Positions 34,462 to 41,555 of a DNA stretch of 43,238 nt are shown piece by piece; position 1 is the stretch's first letter; each line of letters opens with the position of its first letter. The DNA lies in NCBI GenBank assembly GCA_002310235.1, contig DBYO01000021.1, positions 1-43,238 on the forward strand, in the 5' to 3' direction. Source of the stretch: Bacteroidales bacterium UBA1184 (GTDB lineage Bacteria > Bacteroidota > Bacteroidia > Bacteroidales > ML635J-15). A program made the position numbers and the translations under genes. Below the pieces are notes generated by a model. That model did no database searches and had not been told where the DNA came from. It saw nothing but the letters and a program-made list of their open reading frames with translations.

Positions 34462-35717
34462 TGAAAAAAACGGTTATTCTACTCAGCATAGTTTTGGCAA
34501 CTTTGGCTCTGAACGCACAAAGCGACAGCAGACCCGAAACAGACACCGTAATTCTCAACCGCATCGAGCAGTGGCAAGACCTTAAATTCGGTTTTATGGC
34601 ACATTGGGGAATGTACTCGCAATGGGGCGTGGTGGAATCGTGGAGCATCTGCAACGAGCCGTGGATAAACCGCAACGGCGCCGACTACTACGAGTACAAG
34701 AAGGAATATCAAGCCTTGAACAAGACTTTCAATCCCAAGCATTTCGATGCAAGTCAGTGGGCAAAAGCTGCCAAAGAGGCAGGAATGAAATATATGGTTT
34801 TCACCACCAAGCACCACGACGGATTTTGCATGTTCGACAGCAAGCAGACCGACTACAGCGTTGCAGGTAGCGAATGTCCATACCACACATCGGCACAACC
34901 CGACATTACAAAGGACATAGTTGATGCGTTCCGCAACGAAGGAATGTGGATTGGCTTGTACTTCTCGAAACCCGACTGGCACAACGACGACTACTGGGCG
35001 CATGAATGGGCCACTCCCGACCGCAATGTCAACTACGACATCCACGAAAACCCAGAGCGCTGGGCAAAATTCAAGGAGTTTACCTACAACCAGATATACG
35101 AACTAACGCACAACTACGGCGACATCGACATTTTATGGCTCGACGGTGGCTGGGTACGTCCAGAATGGAGCCTAAACGAAGAAACCATTGAATGGCTAGG
35201 TTGCTACGCTCGCATACAGGACATTGACATGCCACGCATTGCCACTATGGCCCGCCAAGACAATCCCGACCTAATAATTGTTGACCGTAGCGTAGGTGGC
35301 AAATACGAAAACTACCGAACTCCCGAACAACAAGTTCCCGAACATACCTTGCCTTACGCGTGGGAAACCTGCATGAGCATGGGCGACAGTTGGTCGTATG
35401 TGGAGAACGACAATTACAAGAGTACTCGTAAACTGATACACACGCTGATAGACATTGTCGCCAAAGGTGGAAACTATCTACTGAATGTTGGCCCAGATGC
35501 CGATGGTCAATTGCCCGAAGTTGCACTTCAACGCATGAAGGAAATCGGTGAATGGCTGAAAAAGAACGGCAAAGCCATTTACGGCACCAGACCGCTCTTC
35601 CCTTACGCGAAGGACAATATCCGCTACACCCAGTCGAAAGACGGCAAGCACCGCTACGAAATCACACTGAACGAAGATGGCGAGTATGCGACGGTAAAGG
35701 AAATGAAAAAGAAATAA
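34461..35717 (+). CDS. glycoside hydrolase family 29 alpha-L-fucosidase
   Basis: A 418-residue secreted enzyme (signal peptide MKKTVILLSIVLATLALNAQ) that removes terminal alpha-fucose. GH29 features: FGFMAHWGMYSQWGVVESW (43-61), YMVFTTKHHDGFCMFDSKQTDY (about 111-132), WIGLYFSKPDWH, and IDILWLDGGW with the nucleophile Asp228; LLNVGPDADGQLP closes the barrel. A short beta tail follows. Translationally coupled to the GH3 gene by a TAATG overlap. No SusC/SusD or sigma/anti-sigma genes adjoin, so this is a two-gene hydrolase unit rather than a full polysaccharide utilisation locus. Confidence 0.93.
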   Translation: MKKTVILLSIVLATLALNAQSDSRPETDTVILNRIEQWQDLKFGFMAHWGMYSQWGVVESWSICNEPWINRNGADYYEYKKEYQALNKTFNPKHFDASQWAKAAKEAGMKYMVFTTKHHDGFCMFDSKQTDYSVAGSECPYHTSAQPDITKDIVDAFRNEGMWIGLYFSKPDWHNDDYWAHEWATPDRNVNYDIHENPERWAKFKEFTYNQIYELTHNYGDIDILWLDGGWVRPEWSLNEETIEWLGCYARIQDIDMPRIATMARQDNPDLIIVDRSVGGKYENYRTPEQQVPEHTLPYAWETCMSMGDSWSYVENDNYKSTRKLIHTLIDIVAKGGNYLLNVGPDADGQLPEVALQRMKEIGEWLKKNGKAIYGTRPLFPYAKDNIRYTQSKDGKHRYEITLNEDGEYATVKEMKKK

Positions 35718-36124
35718 TTAACGGCTACGATTAACACAAACTTAGACAAGCTCAGCACAAGTAACACGAGATACCTAAAACCCACAAAAGAACCATAGAA
35801 ACTTTCAAACGGGCGCAGCCCATCAAACATGAAACTTGAAACGGCGTAAGCCCTCAACGAAGTTAAACATAGAAACGGCGTAAGCCATAGAAACGCCGTA
35901 GGCATAGAAACCACGTAGCGATAAACGGCGAAGCCCTCAGCGAAGTTAACCTTTAGCTCGGCGTAAGCCAAACCCAGAAACGTGCGTAGCACAAGAAACG
36001 AGAAACGGGCTTTAGCCCCAGAAACGCGAAGCAAGAAACTTAGAAACATAGAAACGCCGAAGACATTGAAACGGCGTAGCCATTGAAACTTCCAAACGGC
36101 GAAGCCATAGAAACGCCGAAGGCA
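35718..36124 (-). repeat. large hairpin-word repeat array (GGC-TTC-GCC family), minus orientation
   Basis: The whole 407-base gap between convergent genes is a degenerate array. Read on the minus strand it starts right after the comM stop with GCC-TTC-GGC (36123-36115), GGC-TTC-GCC (36106-36098) and GGC-TAC-GCC (36081-36073), joined by CGTTTCTATG or CGTTTGAAAG. Further units include GGCTTACGCCG and TTTAACTTCGTTGAGGGCTT, the latter shared almost exactly with 17068-17084. The part nearest the fucosidase gene (35718-35790) is less repetitive. No terminator with a T-tract was seen. Confidence 0.75.
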
Positions 36125-37663
36125 TTACTGTCCCCAATTTTCCTTGTCCAGACTTCTGTACTGAATTGCCTCGGCGATATGTGCCGGCTGGATGTCGTCG
36201 CTATGCTCGAGGTCGGCGATGGTGCGGGCAACCTTCACAATGCGGTCGTAGGCACGGGCAGAAAGATGCAACTTTTCCATTGCGGTCTTCAGCAAGGCAA
36301 TACAAGTGCTGTCCAACTTGCAGAACTCACGTATCTGCTTCGACGACATCTGGGCATTGCAGTAAATCTTCTTGCTCTTGGCAAAACGTTTCGCCTGAAC
36401 CTTGCGGGCTCCAATAACACGCTTCTGTATTTCGGAACTATGTTCGGCAGGCTGAGTATCGGCCAGTTTCTCGAACTTCACAGGCGTAACCTCCAAATGT
36501 ATATCGATACGGTCGAGCAGCGGACCCGAAATTCTGCTCATATACTTCTGCACAGCCATAGGCGTACAAGTGCATTCCTTTTCGGGATGGTTGTAATAGC
36601 CGCACGGACAAGGATTCATCGATGCCACAAGCATAAGACTTGCCGGATATTCCACCGTAAATTTGGCTCGCGAAATGGTTACAATCCTGTCTTCCAACGG
36701 CTGACGCATAACTTCGAGCACAGTGCGCTTGAATTCAGGAAGTTCATCTAGAAAGAGCACCCCATTGTGTGCGAGTGAAATTTCCCCGGGCTGAGGATAA
36801 GTTCCACCGCCTACCAATGCAACGTCAGAAATCGTATGATGCGGCGAGCGGAACGGACGGCGTAGCATCAGCGAATGTCCAGCCTCTGTCTTGCCTGCTA
36901 CCGAATGTATCTTTGTGGTCTCGATAGCCTCATCGAGGCTCAAGGGCGGAAGTATCGAAGGAATACGCTTGGCAAGCATTGTCTTTCCAGAACCCGGAGG
37001 GCCTATCATTATTATGTTGTGACCGCCAGCAGCAGCAATTTCAAGGGCGCGTTTCACATTTTCCTGACCTTTCACATCAGCAAAATCCAAATCGTTGTCG
37101 GAAAGCGACTTCTGGAACTCAACTTCGAGGTCAACGGTCACGCGTTCCAGCTGACGGGTACCATTTAGGAATTCAACAGTTTCGGTAATATTGTGTACGC
37201 CATAAACTTCAATGCCATCGACTACAGCAGCCTCAAGAGTGTTTTCTACAGGCAGAATCACTCCTGCGAACCCTGCTTCCTTGGCATTTATGGCAATAGG
37301 CAATGCACCTTTAATTGGCTTTACGCTGCCGTCGAGCGAAAGTTCACCCATAATTATGTACTTGTCGAGCAGATGTGCCGAAATCTGCTCCGAACCTGCA
37401 AGCACTCCAACTGCCATCGGCAAGTCGTATGCAGAACCCTCCTTGCGCATGTCGGCAGGTGCCATATTTATCACAATGCGCTTACCTGGCCAACGAAAAC
37501 CGCTGTTGTTCAATGCGCTTATCATACGTTGTTCGCTTTCCTTAATAGCATTGTCGGGAAGCCCAACGAGGTAAAACTTTGCCCCATTGGAAACATTCAC
37601 CTCAATGGTGATTGTCTGCGCATTGATGCCATCGACGGCACTGCCAAAAGTCTTTACCAGCAT
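36125..37663 (-). CDS. comM: YifB/ComM family Mg-chelatase-like AAA ATPase
   Basis: A 512-residue AAA+ protein. The N-terminal ChlI-like domain (LVKTFGSAVDGINAQTITIEVNVSNG, FYLVGLPDNAIKES) is followed by the ATPase with Walker A GPPGSGKT (221-228) and Walker B VLFLDELPEF. Next come the Cys-containing NPCPCGYYNHPEKECTC loop and a C-terminal helical domain. In naturally transformable bacteria ComM acts as a branch-migration helicase; in Bacteroidota its role is presumed similar. It starts 3 bases after the EEP gene stop, so the two are cotranscribed. Confidence 0.93.
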   Translation of the reverse strand: MLVKTFGSAVDGINAQTITIEVNVSNGAKFYLVGLPDNAIKESEQRMISALNNSGFRWPGKRIVINMAPADMRKEGSAYDLPMAVGVLAGSEQISAHLLDKYIIMGELSLDGSVKPIKGALPIAINAKEAGFAGVILPVENTLEAAVVDGIEVYGVHNITETVEFLNGTRQLERVTVDLEVEFQKSLSDNDLDFADVKGQENVKRALEIAAAGGHNIIMIGPPGSGKTMLAKRIPSILPPLSLDEAIETTKIHSVAGKTEAGHSLMLRRPFRSPHHTISDVALVGGGTYPQPGEISLAHNGVLFLDELPEFKRTVLEVMRQPLEDRIVTISRAKFTVEYPASLMLVASMNPCPCGYYNHPEKECTCTPMAVQKYMSRISGPLLDRIDIHLEVTPVKFEKLADTQPAEHSSEIQKRVIGARKVQAKRFAKSKKIYCNAQMSSKQIREFCKLDSTCIALLKTAMEKLHLSARAYDRIVKVARTIADLEHSDDIQPAHIAEAIQYRSLDKENWGQ

Positions 37664-37666
37664 AGC

Positions 37667-38695
37667 TTATTTCTCCTTGATTATGAACGAATAAACAGGG
37701 AAATGGTCGCTGTAGCCCGACTGATATGTTGTGCCGACGTATGTACGCAGCGGATAACCCTTGTAGCGACCTTCCTTTTGCGTTAGAAACGCCTTGTTGA
37801 ACACGTGGCTGGCATAATGCACGTATGTTGACTTGTCGCTACTTACGAATGCCGGGGAGAAAATCATCTGGTCGAAAAGGTTCCACCTGTCGCCGTAAGC
37901 CAGAGAGCCTATCCCCTTGCGGTACAATTCTTCCATTGGGTCGTAAAGTTTACCATCCTTCACTTCATCCTTCTTGGCGACAGTCTTGCAATAGTCCTTG
38001 AGGCTCTTGTTGATGGGGTCGTCGTTGAGGTCGCCCATGGCGATTATCTTGGCGTTGGGATTGATTGCCATAATGGAATCGAAGATTTGACGCGTAGTGG
38101 TTGCAGCCTCGGCACGACGCGGCAGACTGCGCTTTTCGCCACCAAGTCGCGATGGCCAGTGAAGCACGATGAAATGCATCTCCTCACCGTCGTAGATTCC
38201 CGAAACTACAATCTGGTCGCGGGTAACAAAACCTTCCTGCTCAGATATTACGCGATGCATACGCACATTGGTAACCTTGAAAAAATCCTCCCTGTAGAGC
38301 AATGCGCAGTCAACGCCACGACGGTCGGGGCCATCAATATGCACAACCTTGTAGTGGTAGGGTTTCATCGCCTCGCAGTTTACAAGGTCGTTGAGCGGTG
38401 TAATGTTCTCGACCTCGCTCACCCCAACAATCATCGGAGCGGTTCCCGTAACATCTGCACCAAGCTGCACAATCACGCCACCCATACGGTCGATTTTCGA
38501 GAAATACTTTTCTGTGTTCCAGTTTTTGGGTCCTTCGGGTGTAAATTCCACATCGTTGGGTCCCGGAAGAGTATCGAAAAGGTTCTCAAGGTTGTAGAAT
38601 GCTATTGTTCCGATTTTGTATTCCTTCTTCTCCTGTGCGTTAAGGCAAAGAGCAAAGGCAATCAGAAATGCGAGCGGCAGAAATATCTTATGCAT
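37667..38695 (-). CDS. secreted endonuclease/exonuclease/phosphatase (EEP) family protein
   Basis: A 342-residue exported hydrolase (signal peptide MHKIFLPLAFLIAFALCLNAQ). The DNase I-like fold shows IAFYNLENLFDT (metal-site Asn/Glu), VGVSEVEN, FIVLHWPSRLGGE, KIIAMGDLNDDP and YQSGYSDHFPVY with the terminal Asp-His pair. This is the extracellular endonuclease group seen in many Bacteroidota; DNA or a phospho-substrate is likely. It is first in the operon with comM, which is suggestive for DNA uptake or scavenging but not proven. Confidence 0.88.
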   Translation of the reverse strand: MHKIFLPLAFLIAFALCLNAQEKKEYKIGTIAFYNLENLFDTLPGPNDVEFTPEGPKNWNTEKYFSKIDRMGGVIVQLGADVTGTAPMIVGVSEVENITPLNDLVNCEAMKPYHYKVVHIDGPDRRGVDCALLYREDFFKVTNVRMHRVISEQEGFVTRDQIVVSGIYDGEEMHFIVLHWPSRLGGEKRSLPRRAEAATTTRQIFDSIMAINPNAKIIAMGDLNDDPINKSLKDYCKTVAKKDEVKDGKLYDPMEELYRKGIGSLAYGDRWNLFDQMIFSPAFVSSDKSTYVHYASHVFNKAFLTQKEGRYKGYPLRTYVGTTYQSGYSDHFPVYSFIIKEK

Positions 38696-38724
38696 AATTG
38701 TTTTTGTTTTGTCGTAATTGAGTG

Positions 38725-38732
38725 CAAATATA
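38725..38732 (-). promoter_or_regulatory. -7 element for the EEP/comM operon
   Basis: On the minus strand TATATTTG fits TAnnTTTG and lies 29 bases upstream of the ATG at 38695; start site near 38719. Confidence 0.5.
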
Positions 38733-38773
38733 ATGAATTTTCTTATCTGGTAACCGACAAATGAAAAATGGTC

Positions 38774-39346
38774 TCACATTACAACGCTCTTACCGTCATC
38801 ATCATTCCATTTGGCAGGATTTTCCTTTATGCAATTAACGGTTCGATAATATTCATCGTCGTTGCGGATAATATGTTCGTAATAATTGCGTTGCCATACG
38901 GGTGTGCCTTGCGTATGGCGTAATTCGTTAATTTTTCGTGCCGAAAATGTTTTTAATGCACGAACAAATTCGGTAAGGCCGTGTTTCGTCGGTTGCATGC
39001 CCGGATCTGGCGGTTGCGTATCCGTAGGGGACGGTTTCAAACCATCCCCTACGGATGCACCGCCACCATTATGGTTATTGTCAATTTGTATTATTGCATG
39101 AAAATGGTCTGGCATGACAATGTGTTCGTGCAAAACGATATTTGTGTAATGCGAAGGCAATCCGTTCCATACCGATTCAAGGATTTTCCCGTATTCGTTT
39201 TTCTGCATCTTGCCATCCTTTATTTCTCCGAACAGACAATTCCTGTCCTTGGTGCAGATTGTAATATAATACAATCCGTTTCGCGAATAATCGTAACCTT
39301 TCAGGCGTATTGCCTTGCGGCGCGGTTTGCTATAATCGAACGGCAT
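38774..39346 (-). CDS. REP-associated tyrosine transposase (RAYT, Y1_Tnp/IS200-like)
   Basis: A 190-residue single-strand transposase-like HUH enzyme. Residues 72-84 (LHEHIVMPDHFHA) hold the His-x-His metal motif. NYYEHIIRNDDEY (154-166) supplies the catalytic Tyr helix, and NGLYYITICTKDR is the first strand. This is the RAYT form, a single-copy domesticated relative of IS200/IS605 that handles REP palindromes; no TnpB is present. An internal linker (residues 97-109) is encoded by a near-perfect palindrome. It has its own promoter and is preceded by a terminator, so it is a self-contained unit. Confidence 0.9.
   Translation of the reverse strand: MPFDYSKPRRKAIRLKGYDYSRNGLYYITICTKDRNCLFGEIKDGKMQKNEYGKILESVWNGLPSHYTNIVLHEHIVMPDHFHAIIQIDNNHNGGGASVGDGLKPSPTDTQPPDPGMQPTKHGLTEFVRALKTFSARKINELRHTQGTPVWQRNYYEHIIRNDDEYYRTVNCIKENPAKWNDDDGKSVVM
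39020..39056. repeat. REP-like palindrome inside the RAYT coding region
   Basis: Left arm ATCCGTAGGGGACGGTTT and right arm AAACCATCCCCTACGGAT around a single C: 18 bp per arm with one mismatch (C/T). Weaker pairing (GGCGG with CCGCC) extends it to 39009-39064. It is in frame and encodes an Ala/Ser/Gly/Pro-rich loop. GTAGGGG-type palindromes are, as I recall, a REP class associated with RAYTs. Confidence 0.8.
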
Positions 39347-39366
39347 AATAATACGGAATTTATCTG

Positions 39367-39374
39367 CAAATATA
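39367..39374 (-). promoter_or_regulatory. -7 element for the RAYT gene
   Basis: On the minus strand TATATTTG matches TAnnTTTG and lies 20 bases upstream of the ATG at 39346. It directly follows the terminator of the upstream gene. Confidence 0.55.
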
Positions 39375-39377
39375 ATG

Positions 39378-39402
39378 AAAAAAGGACGGAATTAAACCGT
39401 CC
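39378..39402 (-). terminator. rho-independent terminator after the Bro-N gene
   Basis: On the minus strand GGACGG-TTTAATT-CCGTCC followed by six Ts: a 6-bp GC-rich stem and a 7-base loop. Confidence 0.8.
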
Positions 39403-39449
39403 GTTATTGTATATTATCGCTGTGATACATCGTCTCTGCAAGAGAAGGT

Positions 39450-39779
39450 TTAAGCCACCTGCGCCATCCATAGTTTAAAAGGCTCAGCCTTAGGTGACGG
39501 TACCGACTGTATTAGGCGGAAAATCTGCGTAATATTCATACAATCAGTCTTATACATCTTACCATCGGACGAAGGCATTTTCAGTTGACTACAATTTGTA
39601 GCCAACTCACTTCCTTCTGACTTTAAGCGTGTTTTCAATACACTCCAGTATTTTCTTGGATTAGGGCTGTCGGTCAAAACTGCAACCACATCCACCACCG
39701 AAAAATACCATTCTTCGGATTCGGTGTCCCAAAGCGTACGAACTTTCTTGTTTTCAAAGAGTTTTATCTGCGTATCCAT
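39450..39779 (-). CDS. truncated Bro-N (BRO family, antirepressor-like) protein
   Basis: A 109-residue protein starting MDTQIKLFENKKVRTLWD and continuing ESEEWYFSVVDVVAVLTDS, YWSVLKTRLKSEGSE, and LIQSVPSPKAEPFKLWMAQVA. This is the Bro-N DNA-binding domain found in phage antirepressors and in Bacteroidota cellular proteins. Those I recall continue for roughly 150 more residues after PFKLWLA; here a stop codon follows directly, so only the N-terminal domain remains. The ATG at 39779 is chosen because an earlier in-frame start adds low-quality sequence across the promoter. A terminator follows 48 bases later. It may be a remnant or a functional single-domain regulator. Confidence 0.72.
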   Translation of the reverse strand: MDTQIKLFENKKVRTLWDTESEEWYFSVVDVVAVLTDSPNPRKYWSVLKTRLKSEGSELATNCSQLKMPSSDGKMYKTDCMNITQIFRLIQSVPSPKAEPFKLWMAQVA

Positions 39780-39827
39780 CAAAATTACTCCAAATTTTTC
39801 TATTTTTTTGCCAATTCTATTATCTTG

Positions 39828-39858
39828 CAAAACTAACATTTTTATCCTCATTGGCAAA
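39828..39858 (-). promoter_or_regulatory. Bacteroidota promoter for the Bro-N gene
   Basis: On the minus strand TTTG (39858-39855), exactly 19 bases, then TAGTTTTG (39835-39828). Start site near 39821, leader of about 42 bases. A second TAATTTTG sits immediately before the ATG (39787-39780) but is too close to be the main element. Confidence 0.65.
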
Positions 39859-39920
39859 CAATGTCTATCCGAAATTATTGAAAAACAACAGACAATCGTA
39901 CTACAACACGATTCATTACG

Positions 39921-40072
39921 CATCAAACGGCGCACCCATTGAACTCTTGAACTTTAAACTTTTGAACCCTTGAACGTGAAACCCATAAACGGCTTTAACC
40001 ACTCAAACGTGCGTATCACACGAAACGTGAAACAAGAAACGGCAAAGCCATTCAAACGGCAAAGCCATAAAC
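39921..40072 (-). repeat. hairpin-word repeat array (GGCTTTGCC variant) with GTTCAA tail, minus orientation
   Basis: On the minus strand ATGGCTTTGCCGTTT occurs twice (GGC-TTT-GCC hairpins). Then come GTTTCTTGTTTCACGTTTCG, a GGTTAAAGCCG unit and the tail GTTTCACGTTCAAGGGTTCAA. The order of array and tail matches 17041-17197, so this is a third copy of the same family. Confidence 0.65.
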
Positions 40073-40075
40073 AAA

Positions 40076-40102
40076 AAAACGCACCCTTTCCGATGCGTTT
40101 TT
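40076..40102 (-). terminator. rho-independent terminator of the DUF2971 transcription unit
   Basis: AAAAACGCA and TGCGTTTTT pair around a 10-base loop. On the minus strand the stem is followed by a run of seven Ts. It lies 40 bases after the DUF2971 stop codon. Confidence 0.8.
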
Positions 40103-40141
40103 CATTATGCTTTGCTGATTTGTGCAATACAAAGCCTTACA

Positions 40142-41020
40142 TTATTTTTCAACCACAATATTATTCTCCATATTGTATAAATCAAATTCTTGTAAAGTAA
40201 TATCGAATCCTTTTGATTTAAGAAAATTTTGGAAACAATCTTTTATGAACTTACTATTTTTAGATTCAATCTTTATTTCATCAACAATATCTTTCCAACA
40301 AATTGGGATGTACAAATAGTTGTCATTGACATTTTCTTGTTCTTGAGGAACGACAAAAAACCTGTATTCATTTTCGTAATAAAAAGCATTTCTTTTTATT
40401 CGAAGTAAACTCAAATAATTGTCAAGGTTAAAATTATCAAATAGAATTTTGTGCAGATTTTCATCTTTTTTGTGTATTGTTGCTATCTCCACATCACTAT
40501 AGTTATAAACCATAGGTCCTTCGTAAATCATACAATTATTACTAATAGCATATTCTTCTAGTTTCAATCTAAGCTTTTCAACATTAATAGAAAATTGCAC
40601 ACATACATTATTAGTGTTTGGCTTATCATTATATGAATAAATCTTCCATGCGGCTTCGCTTGTCTTGTTCTGTGTAAAACAGCAAGCATATAATTTAGGA
40701 ACCCTAATAGATTTGTCTTTTTCTGTTATTATATTTGAATAATCACAATTTGAAATATAAAACCTTTTTTCATACCCATCGTTCCACATTGATGGTTGCG
40801 AAAATCTTATATTGCCTTCTTCTATGCATTCGTGTGCAATTTCAATAGACAAATACTTATATATCTTTTGAGGTGGATCTTCGTAATTCATATGCTTACA
40901 CCTACTGAGGCCGTTAATATTTATTATTGGAGCCACGGTTTTCTTTAAGAGATCTAATCCAATATTATATATTTCTTGTATTTTGACAACTTGCTGTCTT
41001 GTAATTTTAAATACACTCAT
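40142..41020 (-). CDS. DUF2971 domain protein
   Basis: A 292-residue cytoplasmic protein. From residue 44 the sequence follows DUF2971: PPQKIYKYLSIEIAHECIEEGNIRFSQPSMWNDGYEKRF, then LYACCFTQNKTSEAAWKIYSYN and later KRNAFYYENEYRFFV. DUF2971 occurs mainly in accessory and defence-rich regions; no biochemical function is known to me. The gene is strikingly AT-rich (16 G/C in 60 bases at 40501-40560, against 34 in 60 at 18601-18660 in the PurF-like gene), which suggests recent transfer. It follows the unknown 157-residue gene by 6 bases and has its own terminator. Confidence 0.8.
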   Translation of the reverse strand: MSVFKITRQQVVKIQEIYNIGLDLLKKTVAPIININGLSRCKHMNYEDPPQKIYKYLSIEIAHECIEEGNIRFSQPSMWNDGYEKRFYISNCDYSNIITEKDKSIRVPKLYACCFTQNKTSEAAWKIYSYNDKPNTNNVCVQFSINVEKLRLKLEEYAISNNCMIYEGPMVYNYSDVEIATIHKKDENLHKILFDNFNLDNYLSLLRIKRNAFYYENEYRFFVVPQEQENVNDNYLYIPICWKDIVDEIKIESKNSKFIKDCFQNFLKSKGFDITLQEFDLYNMENNIVVEK

Positions 41021-41026
41021 AGTTGA

Positions 41027-41500
41027 CTATGCTTTGTATGGTTTTAGTTCTTTAATATTAATTTCTTTTGCACATTCTGCTGTTTTCCCATTATCCGATA
41101 ATGATTTCACATATATTTTATATTCAGACTCTGGTTGTAATATTTTTAAAACCAAAACTCCAGATAATTCACTATTAGCATTTATCTTAAATTGTTGAAT
41201 AATGTCTGATTTAATTGTTGTAGGAGAAAGAGTCATTATTTTTGCACCACTTTTATATTGATAGTTATCTGGCTTTTTAAACTTGACACATTCTGCAAAT
41301 TCAATAGATTTAGAGAAAGATAATTCAACATTTTGTTCATAAGAAGATTTATTGAAAAATGTCGTATTGAGTATAAGATAAGGATTTCTTAAATTCTTGT
41401 CATCCTCATAAAGATAAGATGCAGTGTAATCAATTTTAATGCTTATAGATTCTTCAATACCTATAATTTGTAAAATTTTCTTTAAAATTTTTATACACAT
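41027..41500 (-). CDS. unknown protein paired with DUF2971
   Basis: A 157-residue protein without signal peptide that I do not recognise. After a short basic helix (CIKILKKILQIIGI) it appears all-beta: SISIKIDYTASYLY, NPYLILNTTFFNKS, QNVELSFSKSIEF, LSGVLVLKILQPESEYKIYVKSL. The pattern suggests an immunoglobulin-like or beta-sandwich domain. It shares the low GC of the DUF2971 gene, precedes it by 6 bases, and lies 55 bases after the large surface-protein gene without an obvious promoter or terminator between. It may therefore be expressed with either. Confidence 0.65.
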   Translation of the reverse strand: MCIKILKKILQIIGIEESISIKIDYTASYLYEDDKNLRNPYLILNTTFFNKSSYEQNVELSFSKSIEFAECVKFKKPDNYQYKSGAKIMTLSPTTIKSDIIQQFKINANSELSGVLVLKILQPESEYKIYVKSLSDNGKTAECAKEINIKELKPYKA

Positions 41501-41555
41501 AACTTTAAATTTTATTCGTTATACATTAATAATAATCTCTTATCCATACTTCTAT

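Noticed and set aside
35718..36124. Repeat array as a CRISPR or as coding sequence
   Set aside because: Units are of unequal length and order without conserved repeat/spacer structure, and open frames through it do not resemble protein beyond the repeat itself.
39410..39450. AGAGACGATGTATCA string after the Bro-N stop as a REP element
   Set aside because: It resembles half of a known GAGACG-type palindrome, but the second arm is missing, so I could not support an element.
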